Shown here piece after piece: positions 9,660 to 19,074 of a DNA stretch of 64,000 nucleotides. The stretch is from Candidatus Avispirillum faecium. GTDB lineage: Bacteria > Bacillota > Clostridia > Oscillospirales > CAG-272. The stretch's first letter is position 1. Every line of letters begins with the position of its first letter. The stretch spans positions 1 to 64,000 of the forward strand of contig CAJFOI010000050.1 in assembly GCA_904396155.1 (NCBI GenBank). Direction: 5' to 3'. The translations under genes were made by a program, and so were the position numbers. The notes below the pieces were generated by a model. The model worked only from the letters and a program-made list of their open reading frames with translations, was not told where the DNA came from and ran no database searches.

Positions 9660-10295
9660 ATGCCTAAGGGATCAAAGGCGCGGACGGATGCGAGAAAAGA
9701 GGAGATCGTCAATGCCTGCAGAGCTTTGTATAAGTCCATGGGCTTTAGGGATATTACCCTTCGGGATATTGGAGAAAAGACTTCCTTTACCCGCACCTCG
9801 ATCTACAATTATTTTCAGACCAAGGAAGAGATTTTTCTGGCATTGCTCCAGCAGGAGCACGAGGCGTGGACTGCGGATTTGGAGAGCATCCTGGAAACCT
9901 GCGCGTGTCCCTCTGCCGCCGAGTTTTCTCTGGCGCTTGCCCGTACACTGGAACCGCGCAGCTGTATGCTGAAGCTGATGTCCATGAATCTCTACGACAT
10001 GGAGGCAAACAGCCGCCTGGAAAATCTGGTGGCCTTCAAACTGGCGTACGCCGGTGCGAAGGATGCCGTCACCCGCTGCCTGCAAAAATTCTTTCCCCTT
10101 ATGACAGAGGCGGACATCCGAGGGTTTCTCTATGCTTTTTTTCCGTTTTTGTTCGGCGTTTATCCGTATACGACGGCCACGGAAAAGCAGCGGAAAGCAA
10201 TGGAGCGCGCCGGAGTGGAGATTGTCCCCTACTCTGTCTGTGAGATCACAAGCGCCCTGGCAGCAAAGCTTCTAAAGGGTTTTGAGAGGCGGTAA
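9660..10295 (+). CDS. TetR/AcrR family transcriptional regulator
   Basis: N-terminal HTH 'KEEIVNACRALYKSMGFRDITLRDIGEKTSFTRTSIYNYFQTKEEIFLALL'. Confidence 0.92.
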   Translation: MPKGSKARTDARKEEIVNACRALYKSMGFRDITLRDIGEKTSFTRTSIYNYFQTKEEIFLALLQQEHEAWTADLESILETCACPSAAEFSLALARTLEPRSCMLKLMSMNLYDMEANSRLENLVAFKLAYAGAKDAVTRCLQKFFPLMTEADIRGFLYAFFPFLFGVYPYTTATEKQRKAMERAGVEIVPYSVCEITSALAAKLLKGFERR

Positions 10296-10350
10296 AACGA
10301 AGAAAAGCAAAGGAAATGCATATCGTCAGAGAAAAAGGAGGGGCACGTCT

Positions 10351-10863
10351 ATGGATTTTACAAAGGTGATAAGGGAGCGGTATTCCTGCAAAAAATTTGA
10401 CGGGCGGCAGATCCAAAAAGAACAGCTGGACGCCATTTTGGAAGCGGGTCGACTGGCTCCGACAGCCAGGAATCTGCAGGAACAGAAGATCTATGTGGTA
10501 CAGTCGGACGCGGGGCTGGCAAAGATCGACCGGATCACGCCCTGCCGGTATGGCGCCCCAACGGTGCTGATCGTGGCATTTGATAAAGAAAATGTCTTTG
10601 TTTATCCCGGGGGGAAACGCGATTCCGGCATTGAGGACGCGACGATTGTAGCCACACACATGCTGCTGGCAGCGAAGGCGGCCGGGGTGGAGAGCTGCTG
10701 GATCAACTTTTTTGACCCCAAAGCGGCGGCAGAGGAATTTGCGCTGCCGGAAAATGAAGAAGTGTTGATGCTGCTGGATCTGGGGTATGCGGCAGAAGGC
10801 ACGGGTCCCCTTGCCCCGCACAGTCAGCGCAAAGAACTTTCCCAAACCGTTCGGTATCTTTGA
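10351..10863 (+). CDS. Nitroreductase family protein
   Basis: 'FTKVIRERYSCKKFDGRQIQKEQLDAILEAGRLAPTARNLQEQKIYVV'; RBS ggagg upstream of ATG 10351. Confidence 0.9.
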   Translation: MDFTKVIRERYSCKKFDGRQIQKEQLDAILEAGRLAPTARNLQEQKIYVVQSDAGLAKIDRITPCRYGAPTVLIVAFDKENVFVYPGGKRDSGIEDATIVATHMLLAAKAAGVESCWINFFDPKAAAEEFALPENEEVLMLLDLGYAAEGTGPLAPHSQRKELSQTVRYL

Positions 10864-10882
10864 TTTAGAGGAGGAATTTGCC

Positions 10883-11356
10883 ATGCGTAATGTGTTGGTC
10901 GCTTATTTTTCGGCCAGCGGTACCACTGCCCGGATGGCCAGAAGTCTGGCCCGGGCCGCTGGTGCCGATTTGTATGAAATCAGGCCCGCCGTCCCCTATA
11001 CTTCGGCAGATCTGGACTGGAACGATAAACAATCCCGCAGCTCGGTGGAAATGAACGACAAAAGCTTTCGCCCGGCCCTTGCGGATCACGATGCCCCCAT
11101 TGACCGGTATGATACGATCCTTCTGGGATTCCCCATCTGGTGGTACACAGCCCCAACGATCATCAATACCTTTCTGGAGGCCTATGATTTTACCGGCAAG
11201 GATATCGTGCTTTTCGCCACTTCCGGCGGCAGCGGGCTGGGTCATACGGCGGCCGATTTGACCGTTAGCTGCCCGGGTGCGCACATTGTAAACGGCAGGC
11301 TTCTCAACGGAACGCTTTCCAGGGAAGCTCTGCGGCAGTGGGTGGAATCCCTATGA
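10883..11356 (+). CDS. Flavodoxin family protein
   Basis: 'VLVAYFSASGTTARMARSLARAAGADLYEI', 'DTILLGFPIWWYTAPTIINTFLE', 'LFATSGGSGLGHT'. Confidence 0.92.
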   Translation: MRNVLVAYFSASGTTARMARSLARAAGADLYEIRPAVPYTSADLDWNDKQSRSSVEMNDKSFRPALADHDAPIDRYDTILLGFPIWWYTAPTIINTFLEAYDFTGKDIVLFATSGGSGLGHTAADLTVSCPGAHIVNGRLLNGTLSREALRQWVESL

Positions 11357-11431
11357 TGTAAGGGAGGAAAACAGAGCTGTTCATACGCCGGTGAAATTGC
11401 TTTTTATGAGGGCACAAGCAGAATATATATC

Positions 11432-11468
11432 GCTGCCGCCCCCGGAAGACTCTTCCGGGGGCGGCAGC
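11432..11468. terminator. Intrinsic terminator after flavodoxin gene
   Basis: GCTGCCGCCCCCGGAAGA-C-TCTTCCGGGGGCGGCAGC followed by tttttg. Confidence 0.9.
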
Positions 11469-11595
11469 TTTTTGTATGGTCATCTGTTTTATTTTGTGAT
11501 ACAATAGACGCAAACAAACCTTAAAACATTTTTAAGATTTTAGCCGATTGCTTCTTAAAAAGGATGCTGGCATAATAAATGCAGGAGGTGCGGAT

Positions 11596-12291
11596 ATGTA
11601 CAACATTTTGATTTGTGACGACGAGAAGGACATTGTCTCGGCTTTGAAAATATACCTCACGCCCGAGGGCTATACCCTGTATGAGGCCTATGACGGCCTG
11701 CAGGCGCTGCAGATCCTGCGGGAAAACGAGATTCATCTGGTGCTCATGGATATCATGATGCCGGGGCTGGACGGAATTGCCGCTACGGCAAAAATCCGGG
11801 AGGAGAGCAATGTGCCGGTTATCCTGCTCACAGCCAAAAGCGAAGATACCGACAAGGTGCTGGGGCTGAACATCGGGGCGGACGATTACATCACCAAACC
11901 CTTTAATCCGGTGGAGGTACTGGCCAGGGTGCGTTCGCACCTGCGCCGGTACATGCAGCTGGGCGGCGGAGGAGCCATGCAGGACGTGTGCACTGTGGGT
12001 ACCGTGACGCTGGACAACCGGCAAAAGCGGGTCACTGTGGACGGGGAAGAGGTCAGTCTCACCCCCACGGAATTTGAAATCCTGCGGCTTTTTATGGAGT
12101 CTCCCGGCAAGGTGTTCTCTCCCAAGGATATCTACCAAAAGGTGTGGAAGGACACGCCTCTGGGATCGGAGGGCACCGTGGCCGTACACATCCGCCATTT
12201 GCGGGAGAAGATTGAAATCAATCCTGCGGAGCCCCGGTACTTGAAAGTGGTGTGGGGGCAGGGATACAAAATGGAAGGCGGCGGCAAATGA
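11596..12291 (+). CDS. OmpR/PhoB-type response regulator
   Basis: 'MYNILICDDEKDIVSALKIYL', 'VLMDIMMPGLDG', 'VILLTAKSEDTDKVLGLNIGADDYITKPFNPVEVLARVRSHLRR', winged-helix C-terminus. Confidence 0.95.
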   Translation: MYNILICDDEKDIVSALKIYLTPEGYTLYEAYDGLQALQILRENEIHLVLMDIMMPGLDGIAATAKIREESNVPVILLTAKSEDTDKVLGLNIGADDYITKPFNPVEVLARVRSHLRRYMQLGGGGAMQDVCTVGTVTLDNRQKRVTVDGEEVSLTPTEFEILRLFMESPGKVFSPKDIYQKVWKDTPLGSEGTVAVHIRHLREKIEINPAEPRYLKVVWGQGYKMEGGGK

Positions 12292-12318
12292 TGCGCTCCT
12301 TTCGGAAAGGATTTTTGT

Positions 12319-14412
12319 ATGTATAAAATTCGTTACAGCGTCGGACTTAAAATCCTGGCGGTGTTTCTCTTTGCCGTCAGCTTTACTTTTGCGGTGCTGT
12401 CTGCGGCGGGAATCTTTGTGATGGCTGCCGAAAACGTGTATTTGGATGGCGGCAGGTCCTTTATGGATGCGCTCTGGGAGGATACGCTCCGGTCCCAGGC
12501 TGCCGCGGCGGCGGACGATGTGTATACCCACTACAGGTACGCTATGGAGTACGATACATCGGGGGAAGAGGCCGCGTATTTGCTGGAGGATTACCAAAAG
12601 ACCTACGGCCCGGACGAGACAAACATGCGCTTTTCCATAGAAGCTGATGGGGAGGAAGTTTTTTCCACCGGGCAGGGTGAGGGAACATACGCGGATGTCT
12701 CCTTTGACTACTGGTTTTATTGGACCCACACAGAGGAGTATACAGAAGAATTTGAAACATTTCAGGAGATGGATGCCTATATAGGCAGTCACGCAGATGC
12801 GTGGGACGATTATAACTATGAGATTATCTATCCCGCAGAGGGAGGCGAAGCGACCTACTACCTGTACTATCAGGTTACGGAGGAGGTCGAGGAGCCGGTC
12901 CATGTGAACGCCTGGGTGGACGACATCCAGGTGATGGATGTCTTCTACTGGGTGTATTCTTTGTCCGGCTCCCTGTCCGGTATGCGTTGGAGCCTCATTG
13001 TCATCGCCTTTGTCAGCCTGGCTCTTTGTGTGACCTCACTGGTGTACTTGTTCTGTGGCGCAGGACACAAATCCGGCTCGGAGGAAATCGTATTGCATGG
13101 ACTGCATCGAATCCCCTTTGATCTGTACACTGTAGGGATCGTCCTGTGCTGTACGTTTCTCGGGTATTTGATCAGCGAAGCTGCCGTGTCGTTTTTCGCG
13201 ATAGAGGCCGTGCTTCTTGTGGGTTTGCTTCTTTTGGGAATCGTGCTGCTGGCGCTGACGCTGCTCCTTTCCATGGCGGCGCGGCTGAAGGCCGGGGTTT
13301 TGTGGAAAAATACCGTTTTGTATCGTATCCTGTCTTTTTTGTGGCGGATCCTTCGCCGCATAGGAAAACGAGTCTCCTATATTTGCAGGGGCCTGCCTCT
13401 GGTGTGGAAGGCGGGGCTGATCTACGGAGTGGTGAGTATTGTGGAATTGATTTTTGTCGCCAGTGTTGGGCGGGGGTATCTGCTGCTGGCATGGTGTGTG
13501 GAGAAAATGCTGCTCACACCTTTGCTGGCCTTGGCGCTGATCAATATGAAGCAGTTGAAAAAGGGAGCGGAGGAGATCGCCGACGGCAATCTGCAGTATC
13601 AGATAAAGCTGCCGGATTTGGTCGGCGACTTTCGCAGGCACGGAGAGACACTGAACCGGATCGGGGACGGCATGCAGGTGGCGCTGGAGCGGCAGATGCA
13701 AAGCGAACGGCTGAAGACGGAACTGATTACCAACGTGTCTCACGACATCAAGACGCCGCTGACCTCTATTATCAATTATGTGGATCTCTTGAAAAAGGAA
13801 GGGGTGGACTCTCCCAATGCACCCCGGTATTTGGAGGTGCTGGAGCGGCAGTCTGCCCGGCTGAAGAAGCTGACGGAGGATCTGGTGGAGGCATCGAAAG
13901 CGTCTTCCGGGTCTATCCATGTGGTAAAAGTGCCCACCAATATCCAGGTGCTGCTGGAGCAGGCGGCGGGAGAATACGAAGAGCGGCTGGCGAAAAGCGG
14001 CATTTCGGTGGTGTTTTCTCCCTGGGAAGAGCAAATTTGCATTCTGGCAGACGGAAGACTGCTCTGGAGGGTATTCGACAATTTGATGAACAACATCTGC
14101 AAATATGCCCTTGCCGGTACCCGGGTGTATGTAGACATGAAGCGCACCGGCGCAGAGATTTGCATTACCTTCAAGAATATATCTGCGTATCCCTTGAATA
14201 TTTCCGGTGAGGAGCTCATGGAGCGGTTTGTCCGGGGCGACCGGTCCCGAAACACAGAGGGCAGCGGACTGGGGCTTTCCATCGCCCGCAGCCTCATGGA
14301 GCTGCAGGGAGGTGCATTGGATATCCAGATCGACGGAGATCTGTTTAAGGCAGTGATCACGATCCCGGCTGTGCCGTGCTCCGGTGCAGAACCGGAAGAG
14401 GTCTCCTCCTGA
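12319..14412 (+). CDS. Multi-TM sensor histidine kinase
   Basis: 'ELITNVSHDIKTPLTSIINYVDLLKKEG' H-box, HATPase motifs 'RVFDNLMNNICKYA', 'GSGLGLSIARSLMELQGG'; adjacent response regulator. Confidence 0.93.
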   Translation: MYKIRYSVGLKILAVFLFAVSFTFAVLSAAGIFVMAAENVYLDGGRSFMDALWEDTLRSQAAAAADDVYTHYRYAMEYDTSGEEAAYLLEDYQKTYGPDETNMRFSIEADGEEVFSTGQGEGTYADVSFDYWFYWTHTEEYTEEFETFQEMDAYIGSHADAWDDYNYEIIYPAEGGEATYYLYYQVTEEVEEPVHVNAWVDDIQVMDVFYWVYSLSGSLSGMRWSLIVIAFVSLALCVTSLVYLFCGAGHKSGSEEIVLHGLHRIPFDLYTVGIVLCCTFLGYLISEAAVSFFAIEAVLLVGLLLLGIVLLALTLLLSMAARLKAGVLWKNTVLYRILSFLWRILRRIGKRVSYICRGLPLVWKAGLIYGVVSIVELIFVASVGRGYLLLAWCVEKMLLTPLLALALINMKQLKKGAEEIADGNLQYQIKLPDLVGDFRRHGETLNRIGDGMQVALERQMQSERLKTELITNVSHDIKTPLTSIINYVDLLKKEGVDSPNAPRYLEVLERQSARLKKLTEDLVEASKASSGSIHVVKVPTNIQVLLEQAAGEYEERLAKSGISVVFSPWEEQICILADGRLLWRVFDNLMNNICKYALAGTRVYVDMKRTGAEICITFKNISAYPLNISGEELMERFVRGDRSRNTEGSGLGLSIARSLMELQGGALDIQIDGDLFKAVITIPAVPCSGAEPEEVSS

Positions 14413-14421
14413 GGGAGTTTC

Positions 14422-14946
14422 TCAAAGCAGAATTCTGCACAAATAGCAGGACAAAAGCACACAGATCACCATGACAATAGCTGCAACGGGAAACGCATGA
14501 CGGGTGCCGCGCACGCCTTTGGCCCCGGAGAAGTACACGCTGATCACATAGATCAGCGTGTCGGAGGAGCCCATCATCACCGAGGCTGCCAGTCCCGCCG
14601 GACTGTCCGCTCCGTGCGCGGCGATGAGATCTGCAAAAGTGGCGGTAGATGCCGATCCCGACACCGGCCGGGTGACGATCAAAGGAAGCAGCTCCGAAGG
14701 GATCCCGAGGGCGCCGCACACGGAAGAAAGGGTTCGAGCCAGCCAGTCTACCGCTCCGGAGGCGGTGAACATCGTGAGCCCCACCGTCAGCATCAGCATG
14801 GCCGGAATCAGAGAAATTGTGGTGGAAAGCCCGTTGCGCGCCCCTCGGACAAACGCTTCTCCTCCCCGCTTACCCAGCCGGAGCATAAGGACAGCTGCCA
14901 GAAGGATCACGCCGGGCAAAACAATAACAGCAATTTTTTCAATCAT
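14422..14946 (-). CDS. spmB: Spore maturation protein B-like
   Basis: 'PRSGSAST' homologous stretch 'RPVSGSASTATFADLIAAHGADSPAGLAASVMMGSSDTLIYVISVYFS'; overlaps the spmA 3' end. Confidence 0.88.
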   Translation of the reverse strand: MIEKIAVIVLPGVILLAAVLMLRLGKRGGEAFVRGARNGLSTTISLIPAMLMLTVGLTMFTASGAVDWLARTLSSVCGALGIPSELLPLIVTRPVSGSASTATFADLIAAHGADSPAGLAASVMMGSSDTLIYVISVYFSGAKGVRGTRHAFPVAAIVMVICVLLSCYLCRILL

Positions 14947-15580
14947 GCTGTGCCACCTTTCGGGGCTGTAAAGCGGCTTTTTTCAGCCGCTTTTTTTGCC
15001 GTTTATATGTGACAAGGGCGCAAAGTTTTGACAAGAGCACACCTGTCACCGCACATACGGCGGAACAGATCCAGACCGGCATGAGGATTTTATAGGGCGC
15101 GCTGCTCCCTGCTGCCCGGCGCAGAGCGATGAGGGTGGTGGGCAAAAGATCCAGCGAGGAGGCCCCCAGGATGGCAAAAGTCACCATGTCGTCGGTAGCT
15201 CGTTCCTTATCCGGATTGGCACTTTGCATTTTTTCCATAGCGGCCAGAGCCAGCGGCGTGGCTGCATTGCCGATACCCAGGATGTTTGCAGACAGGGCTG
15301 CGCAGATTTCCTCTTTTCCCTGTCCGGATTTCCAGGTCTTGGGGAATACCCGGCGAAGTATGGGGGACAGAATTTTGGAAAGTTTTTGTACCGCGCCTGC
15401 CTCCCGCAGGACCTCCATGATGCCACTCCACAGGCACATGGCGCCCGCAAGGGAAAAAATCAGAGAAATCGCCTTTGTTGCCCCATCTACGACAGCATTC
15501 GACACCTCAGAGAGGTTTCCTGTCGAAACAGCGAAAAAAACAGATATCGAAACCAGAACAAAAAAGCACTTTTCCATCAT
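14939..15580 (-). CDS. spmA: Spore maturation protein A-like
   Basis: 'GATKAISLIFSLAGAMCLWSGIMEVLREAG', 'ALSANILGIGNAATPLALAAMEKMQ', 'TFAILGASSLDLLPTTLIALRRAAGSS'. Confidence 0.88.
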   Translation of the reverse strand: MMEKCFFVLVSISVFFAVSTGNLSEVSNAVVDGATKAISLIFSLAGAMCLWSGIMEVLREAGAVQKLSKILSPILRRVFPKTWKSGQGKEEICAALSANILGIGNAATPLALAAMEKMQSANPDKERATDDMVTFAILGASSLDLLPTTLIALRRAAGSSAPYKILMPVWICSAVCAVTGVLLSKLCALVTYKRQKKRLKKAALQPRKVAQHD

Positions 15581-15660
15581 AAAATTACACCAACCTCTTG
15601 ACAATCTATGTAAAAATGATATAATTTTTTCCAGAAAGATAAATAATTGGGAGGAATTAT

Positions 15661-15906
15661 ATGAGATCTTTAGGAATGGTGCGGAAGGTAGACGAGTTGG
15701 GTCGAATCGTGCTGCCCATTGAAATTCGCAGAATGATGGAACTAAATCCCGGCGACGGGGCAGAGATCTTTGTGGAGAAAAATCGGGTGATTTTGCAAAA
15801 GTATTCTCCCTCCTGTATTTTTTGCGGCGAAGCAGATGACATTATAACATACAAGGATAGAAAGATCTGTAAAGGATGCCTTGCGGAGTTGAAAAAGCAA
15901 GGATAA
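15661..15906 (+). CDS. AbrB-family transition-state regulator with C-terminal zinc-ribbon-like CxxC pairs
   Basis: 'MRSLGMVRKVDELGRIVLPIEIRRMMELNPGDGAEIFVEKNRVILQKY' then 'CIFCGEAD...ICKGC'. Confidence 0.92.
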   Translation: MRSLGMVRKVDELGRIVLPIEIRRMMELNPGDGAEIFVEKNRVILQKYSPSCIFCGEADDIITYKDRKICKGCLAELKKQG

Positions 15907-16028
15907 GAAATCATTCAGCCGATGGATATGGAACGCCTCCCTGCAAAGATATCCGGTTTACCGGCTGCGAGAGGGGCCAGGATGGGACACATTTGGGCCA
16001 CCGCTGAAAGAAGCATCGCAAAAAAGGG

Positions 16029-16082
16029 ATTCCCCGGCCATTGCCCGTCACGTTGTGACGGAAATGGTGCGGGGAATTTTTC
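16029..16082 (+). terminator. Terminator hairpin after abrB-like gene
   Basis: ATTCCCCGGCCATTGCCCGTCAC-gtt-GTGACGGAAATGGTGCGGGGAAT followed by ttttctttt. Confidence 0.75.
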
Positions 16083-16202
16083 TTTTGTCCCTTTCCCGTC
16101 ACGGAATCCGAAAACAAGTGGTTTGACGATACGACGATTTGACCAGGTTTGCGCACCAACCAGAGTACAATCGGTTCATATCATATATACCGCGGCACAG
16201 AC

Positions 16203-18614
16203 ATGAATATGTCTGGGGTGGGGATTTTTCCGCGGAAGAAGGGAAAGACGAGGTCAGGGAAGATGGACAAAAAAAGAATGCCGGCGTCTGCCGGCCAGGC
16301 GATCCGGGATACGATCCGGCGCGTGGGGGAGAAAATCAAGGGGAGTGATGTGTCCTCCCTGCGCCGGGCATTTTTTCCGGCGGGGGTTTTTCTTGCGGGG
16401 ATTCTTTCCGGCTCTACCGATATCATCGCGGGTGTGTATCCGTTTGGTGCGGCGCTCCTGTGCGCAGTTTCCGGGTGGACCGGCGCCGCCTGTGCCTATG
16501 CAGGCGCAGTGCTGGGGACACTGGGCATGTCCGCAGGCGGATTGTGGTACGTGCTGATTTACACGGGGATCCTGGCGGCGCGCATCGGGGCGGGGCTTTT
16601 TGCAAATCGTGCCCACTGGAAGGACAAGCGCTCCATGATACACCGACTGTTTTTTGAAGGCGGCGGTGTGCGGAGTCTGATCGCCATGTCTGCCGGGGTC
16701 GCAGCGGGCTGTGTTTCCATATTCGGTGGAGTAAGCCTGTATTACGATATATTTCAAGCGATCCTTGGGGTTGTGTTGTATCCGCTCTTTTGTGCGGCCT
16801 TTCAGATGGCGGGAAGCCGACAGGTTTCCCGAGAGCTGCGACTGGCAGGGATGTGCGGTGTGCTTTTTGCACTGACGATGGCGCTGGATTCCATCCCTGT
16901 TCCCTTTAGTATCGGGATCCTGTTTTCCTACTTTGTAACGCTGTACGTCACCTATGCGGGCGGAATTCCATATGGCATCGCCTGGGGACTATTCTGCGGT
17001 ATCGCCTTGGAGGCCATCTATGCACCTATGTATCCCATCGCTGCGCTGTGTGCGGGACTGTTGTATCAAATGTCTGCCGGAGGTGCGGTGCTGATTGCCG
17101 GTGCAATCAGTATGAGCTGGGCCCTGGGAGCCGGAGGCTTTGCAGCTATTACGGATGTGGCGCCGGAGCTGGCGCTGGTCTGCGCGGTGATGGCACCACT
17201 GCTTTCTTTTCACCTGCTCCCACAAAAATTGCCTGCCTTCCTTGTTCCGTCACAGGAGGATACGGCTGCACAGGTGATTGTCCGAACAAACAAGCCGCAG
17301 CTCCGGTATGCCCGGATCTGCCGTTCCCTGGAATCCCTGTCGAAGCTTCTGTTTCGTGTATCGGACAAGCTGCGGTGTCCTGCACCCAAGGAGGCCTGTC
17401 AGATGTGCACCGCGGTGCGTGCCCGGTATTGCTGTGGCTGTCCCCACGAAGGGATCTGTACGGGCCGTGAGGAGGAAGAGGTACAGTCCTTTTTCGACAA
17501 TATGGCGCACCGCCTGTCCACCCATGGCAGGGTGAGCGCCCAAATCGTGCCGGAGGCACTGGCACGGCGCTGCCATCATATGGATGCCATTTTGGATGCG
17601 GTAAACATGTCGGCCAGACGAGCGGCGGGCGCCAGTGATGCGTCGGAGAGAACGGAGCTGTTTGCCTCGGATTATGCGGTGATCGCAGAGATGCTCCGGG
17701 AGACCGGAGAGACAGATGTCCAGTGGGAGCGGGATGAAAAAACAGAAGGGGCGCTGCGCCGGGCGTTGCAGCGGCAGGGATTTTCCTATACCGACGCATC
17801 GGTGTACGGCGTGCGTCAGCGGCACATATATATGCACGGAGTGCATTTGTCCGGCGGCTCCGGTGCGGAGGATATCCGCCAGTGTGCGGAGGAGGTCCTG
17901 GGAGGACGGCTGTCCACGCCGGAGTTTTCCCTGGACGGTGCATACGTCTCCGCCGCCATGCACTCTGTTCCCATGTTTGGAATCAAAAGCGGACGCTACT
18001 GCTCTGCCGGTATTCGGGATGAGACCAGCGGAGACAGTGTGTGTTCCTTTCAAAACAGCGAGGGATATTTTTATACGCTTGTCTCCGACGGGATGGGCAG
18101 CGGCCGGGAGGCCGCACTGACCAGTGGGATCTCTGCGGTATTTTTGGAAAAGCTGCTGATGGCCGGATGCCCGATGAAGGGGGCACTGGAGATGCTCAAC
18201 TGCTTTATCCGGGGCAGCGAAGGAGAATGCTTTACTACAGTGGATCTGATGGAAGCGGATCTGCTCACGGGAAGGGCACGCTTTATCAAGAGCGGCGCGG
18301 CGCCCTCTTTTGTGATCCGCGGCGGACAGCTGTTCAGACTCCATTCCAAAACGGTGCCGGTGGGGATCATTCGGGCACTGGACGCGGAAGCGATCTCTTT
18401 TGACCTGCAGGACGGAGATACGGTGATCATGATGAGTGACGGCGTCACGGGAAATTATGAGGATTGTCCCTGGCTGTACGAGCTGCTTTCCAGCGGGCTT
18501 ATGCATATGGATTCCCCGGCGGCAGCTGCCCGTCTGATTGGGGAGCGGGCTGCCCAGGCGATGGGGAGAGAAGACGACATCACTGTCTGTGTCATGCAGG
18601 TGGAGCGCGCATAG
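16203..18614 (+). CDS. spoIIE: Stage II sporulation protein E (PP2C-type phosphatase)
   Basis: Polytopic N-terminus, C-terminal PP2C 'YFYTLVSDGMGSGREAALTSGISAVFLEKLL', 'GDTVIMMSDGVTGN', 'GREDDITVCVMQV'. Start uncertain (16149, 16203, 16209 or 16263). Confidence 0.92.
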   Translation: MNMSGVGIFPRKKGKTRSGKMDKKRMPASAGQAIRDTIRRVGEKIKGSDVSSLRRAFFPAGVFLAGILSGSTDIIAGVYPFGAALLCAVSGWTGAACAYAGAVLGTLGMSAGGLWYVLIYTGILAARIGAGLFANRAHWKDKRSMIHRLFFEGGGVRSLIAMSAGVAAGCVSIFGGVSLYYDIFQAILGVVLYPLFCAAFQMAGSRQVSRELRLAGMCGVLFALTMALDSIPVPFSIGILFSYFVTLYVTYAGGIPYGIAWGLFCGIALEAIYAPMYPIAALCAGLLYQMSAGGAVLIAGAISMSWALGAGGFAAITDVAPELALVCAVMAPLLSFHLLPQKLPAFLVPSQEDTAAQVIVRTNKPQLRYARICRSLESLSKLLFRVSDKLRCPAPKEACQMCTAVRARYCCGCPHEGICTGREEEEVQSFFDNMAHRLSTHGRVSAQIVPEALARRCHHMDAILDAVNMSARRAAGASDASERTELFASDYAVIAEMLRETGETDVQWERDEKTEGALRRALQRQGFSYTDASVYGVRQRHIYMHGVHLSGGSGAEDIRQCAEEVLGGRLSTPEFSLDGAYVSAAMHSVPMFGIKSGRYCSAGIRDETSGDSVCSFQNSEGYFYTLVSDGMGSGREAALTSGISAVFLEKLLMAGCPMKGALEMLNCFIRGSEGECFTTVDLMEADLLTGRARFIKSGAAPSFVIRGGQLFRLHSKTVPVGIIRALDAEAISFDLQDGDTVIMMSDGVTGNYEDCPWLYELLSSGLMHMDSPAAAARLIGERAAQAMGREDDITVCVMQVERA

Positions 18615-18635
18615 CTGTACAAATGCTAAAAGAAC

Positions 18636-19045
18636 AATCCCCCAGTCAGCTTCGCTGACATCCCCCTTTACACAAGGGGGACTTTATTACTTAGCCTCCC
18701 CTGTGGTGCAGCTCCGCAGGAGATGCTGGGGTGGCGGCTTGCCGTAGGCAAGTCGAAGGGGTTGTAAAGAGGGACAATCCCTCAGACTCCACTTACGCAA
18801 AGCCAGATCCCTTGGCGGCTCTGCAAGAGACGCCCACATGGGAGCCTTTCTTTACTAAGCCTCCCCTTTATAAAGAAGGGAAGCTGACGGAAGGGTTGTG
18901 TATAACAATCCCTCACCCGTTTCGCGGGATTGGCCCCCAAAGTTGCCTTGCATCTCCCCACAAGGGAGCCTAAATATGAAAAGCCTCCCCTTCTTTTTCT
19001 TCGTGAAGGGGAGGTGTCGGTGAAACCGACGGAGGGGTTGCCGCA
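18636..19045. repeat. Cluster of interspersed palindromic repeats (several copies)
   Basis: Hairpins GTCAGC-TTC-GCTGAC (18645-18659), CTTGCC-GTA-GGCAAG (18738-18752), GTCGGT-GAA-ACCGAC (19016-19030), embedded in 'cctcccct...ggaggggttg' and 'agcctcccctgtggtgcagctccgcaggagatgctggggtgg'. Confidence 0.8.
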
Positions 19046-19074
19046 GGCCCACTTTCAGATATGATTCTTCCTCA

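Noticed and set aside
18636-19045. CRISPR-like array among the intergenic repeats
   Set aside because: Repeats are irregularly spaced, in mixed orientation and without uniform spacers; they are palindromic interspersed elements.
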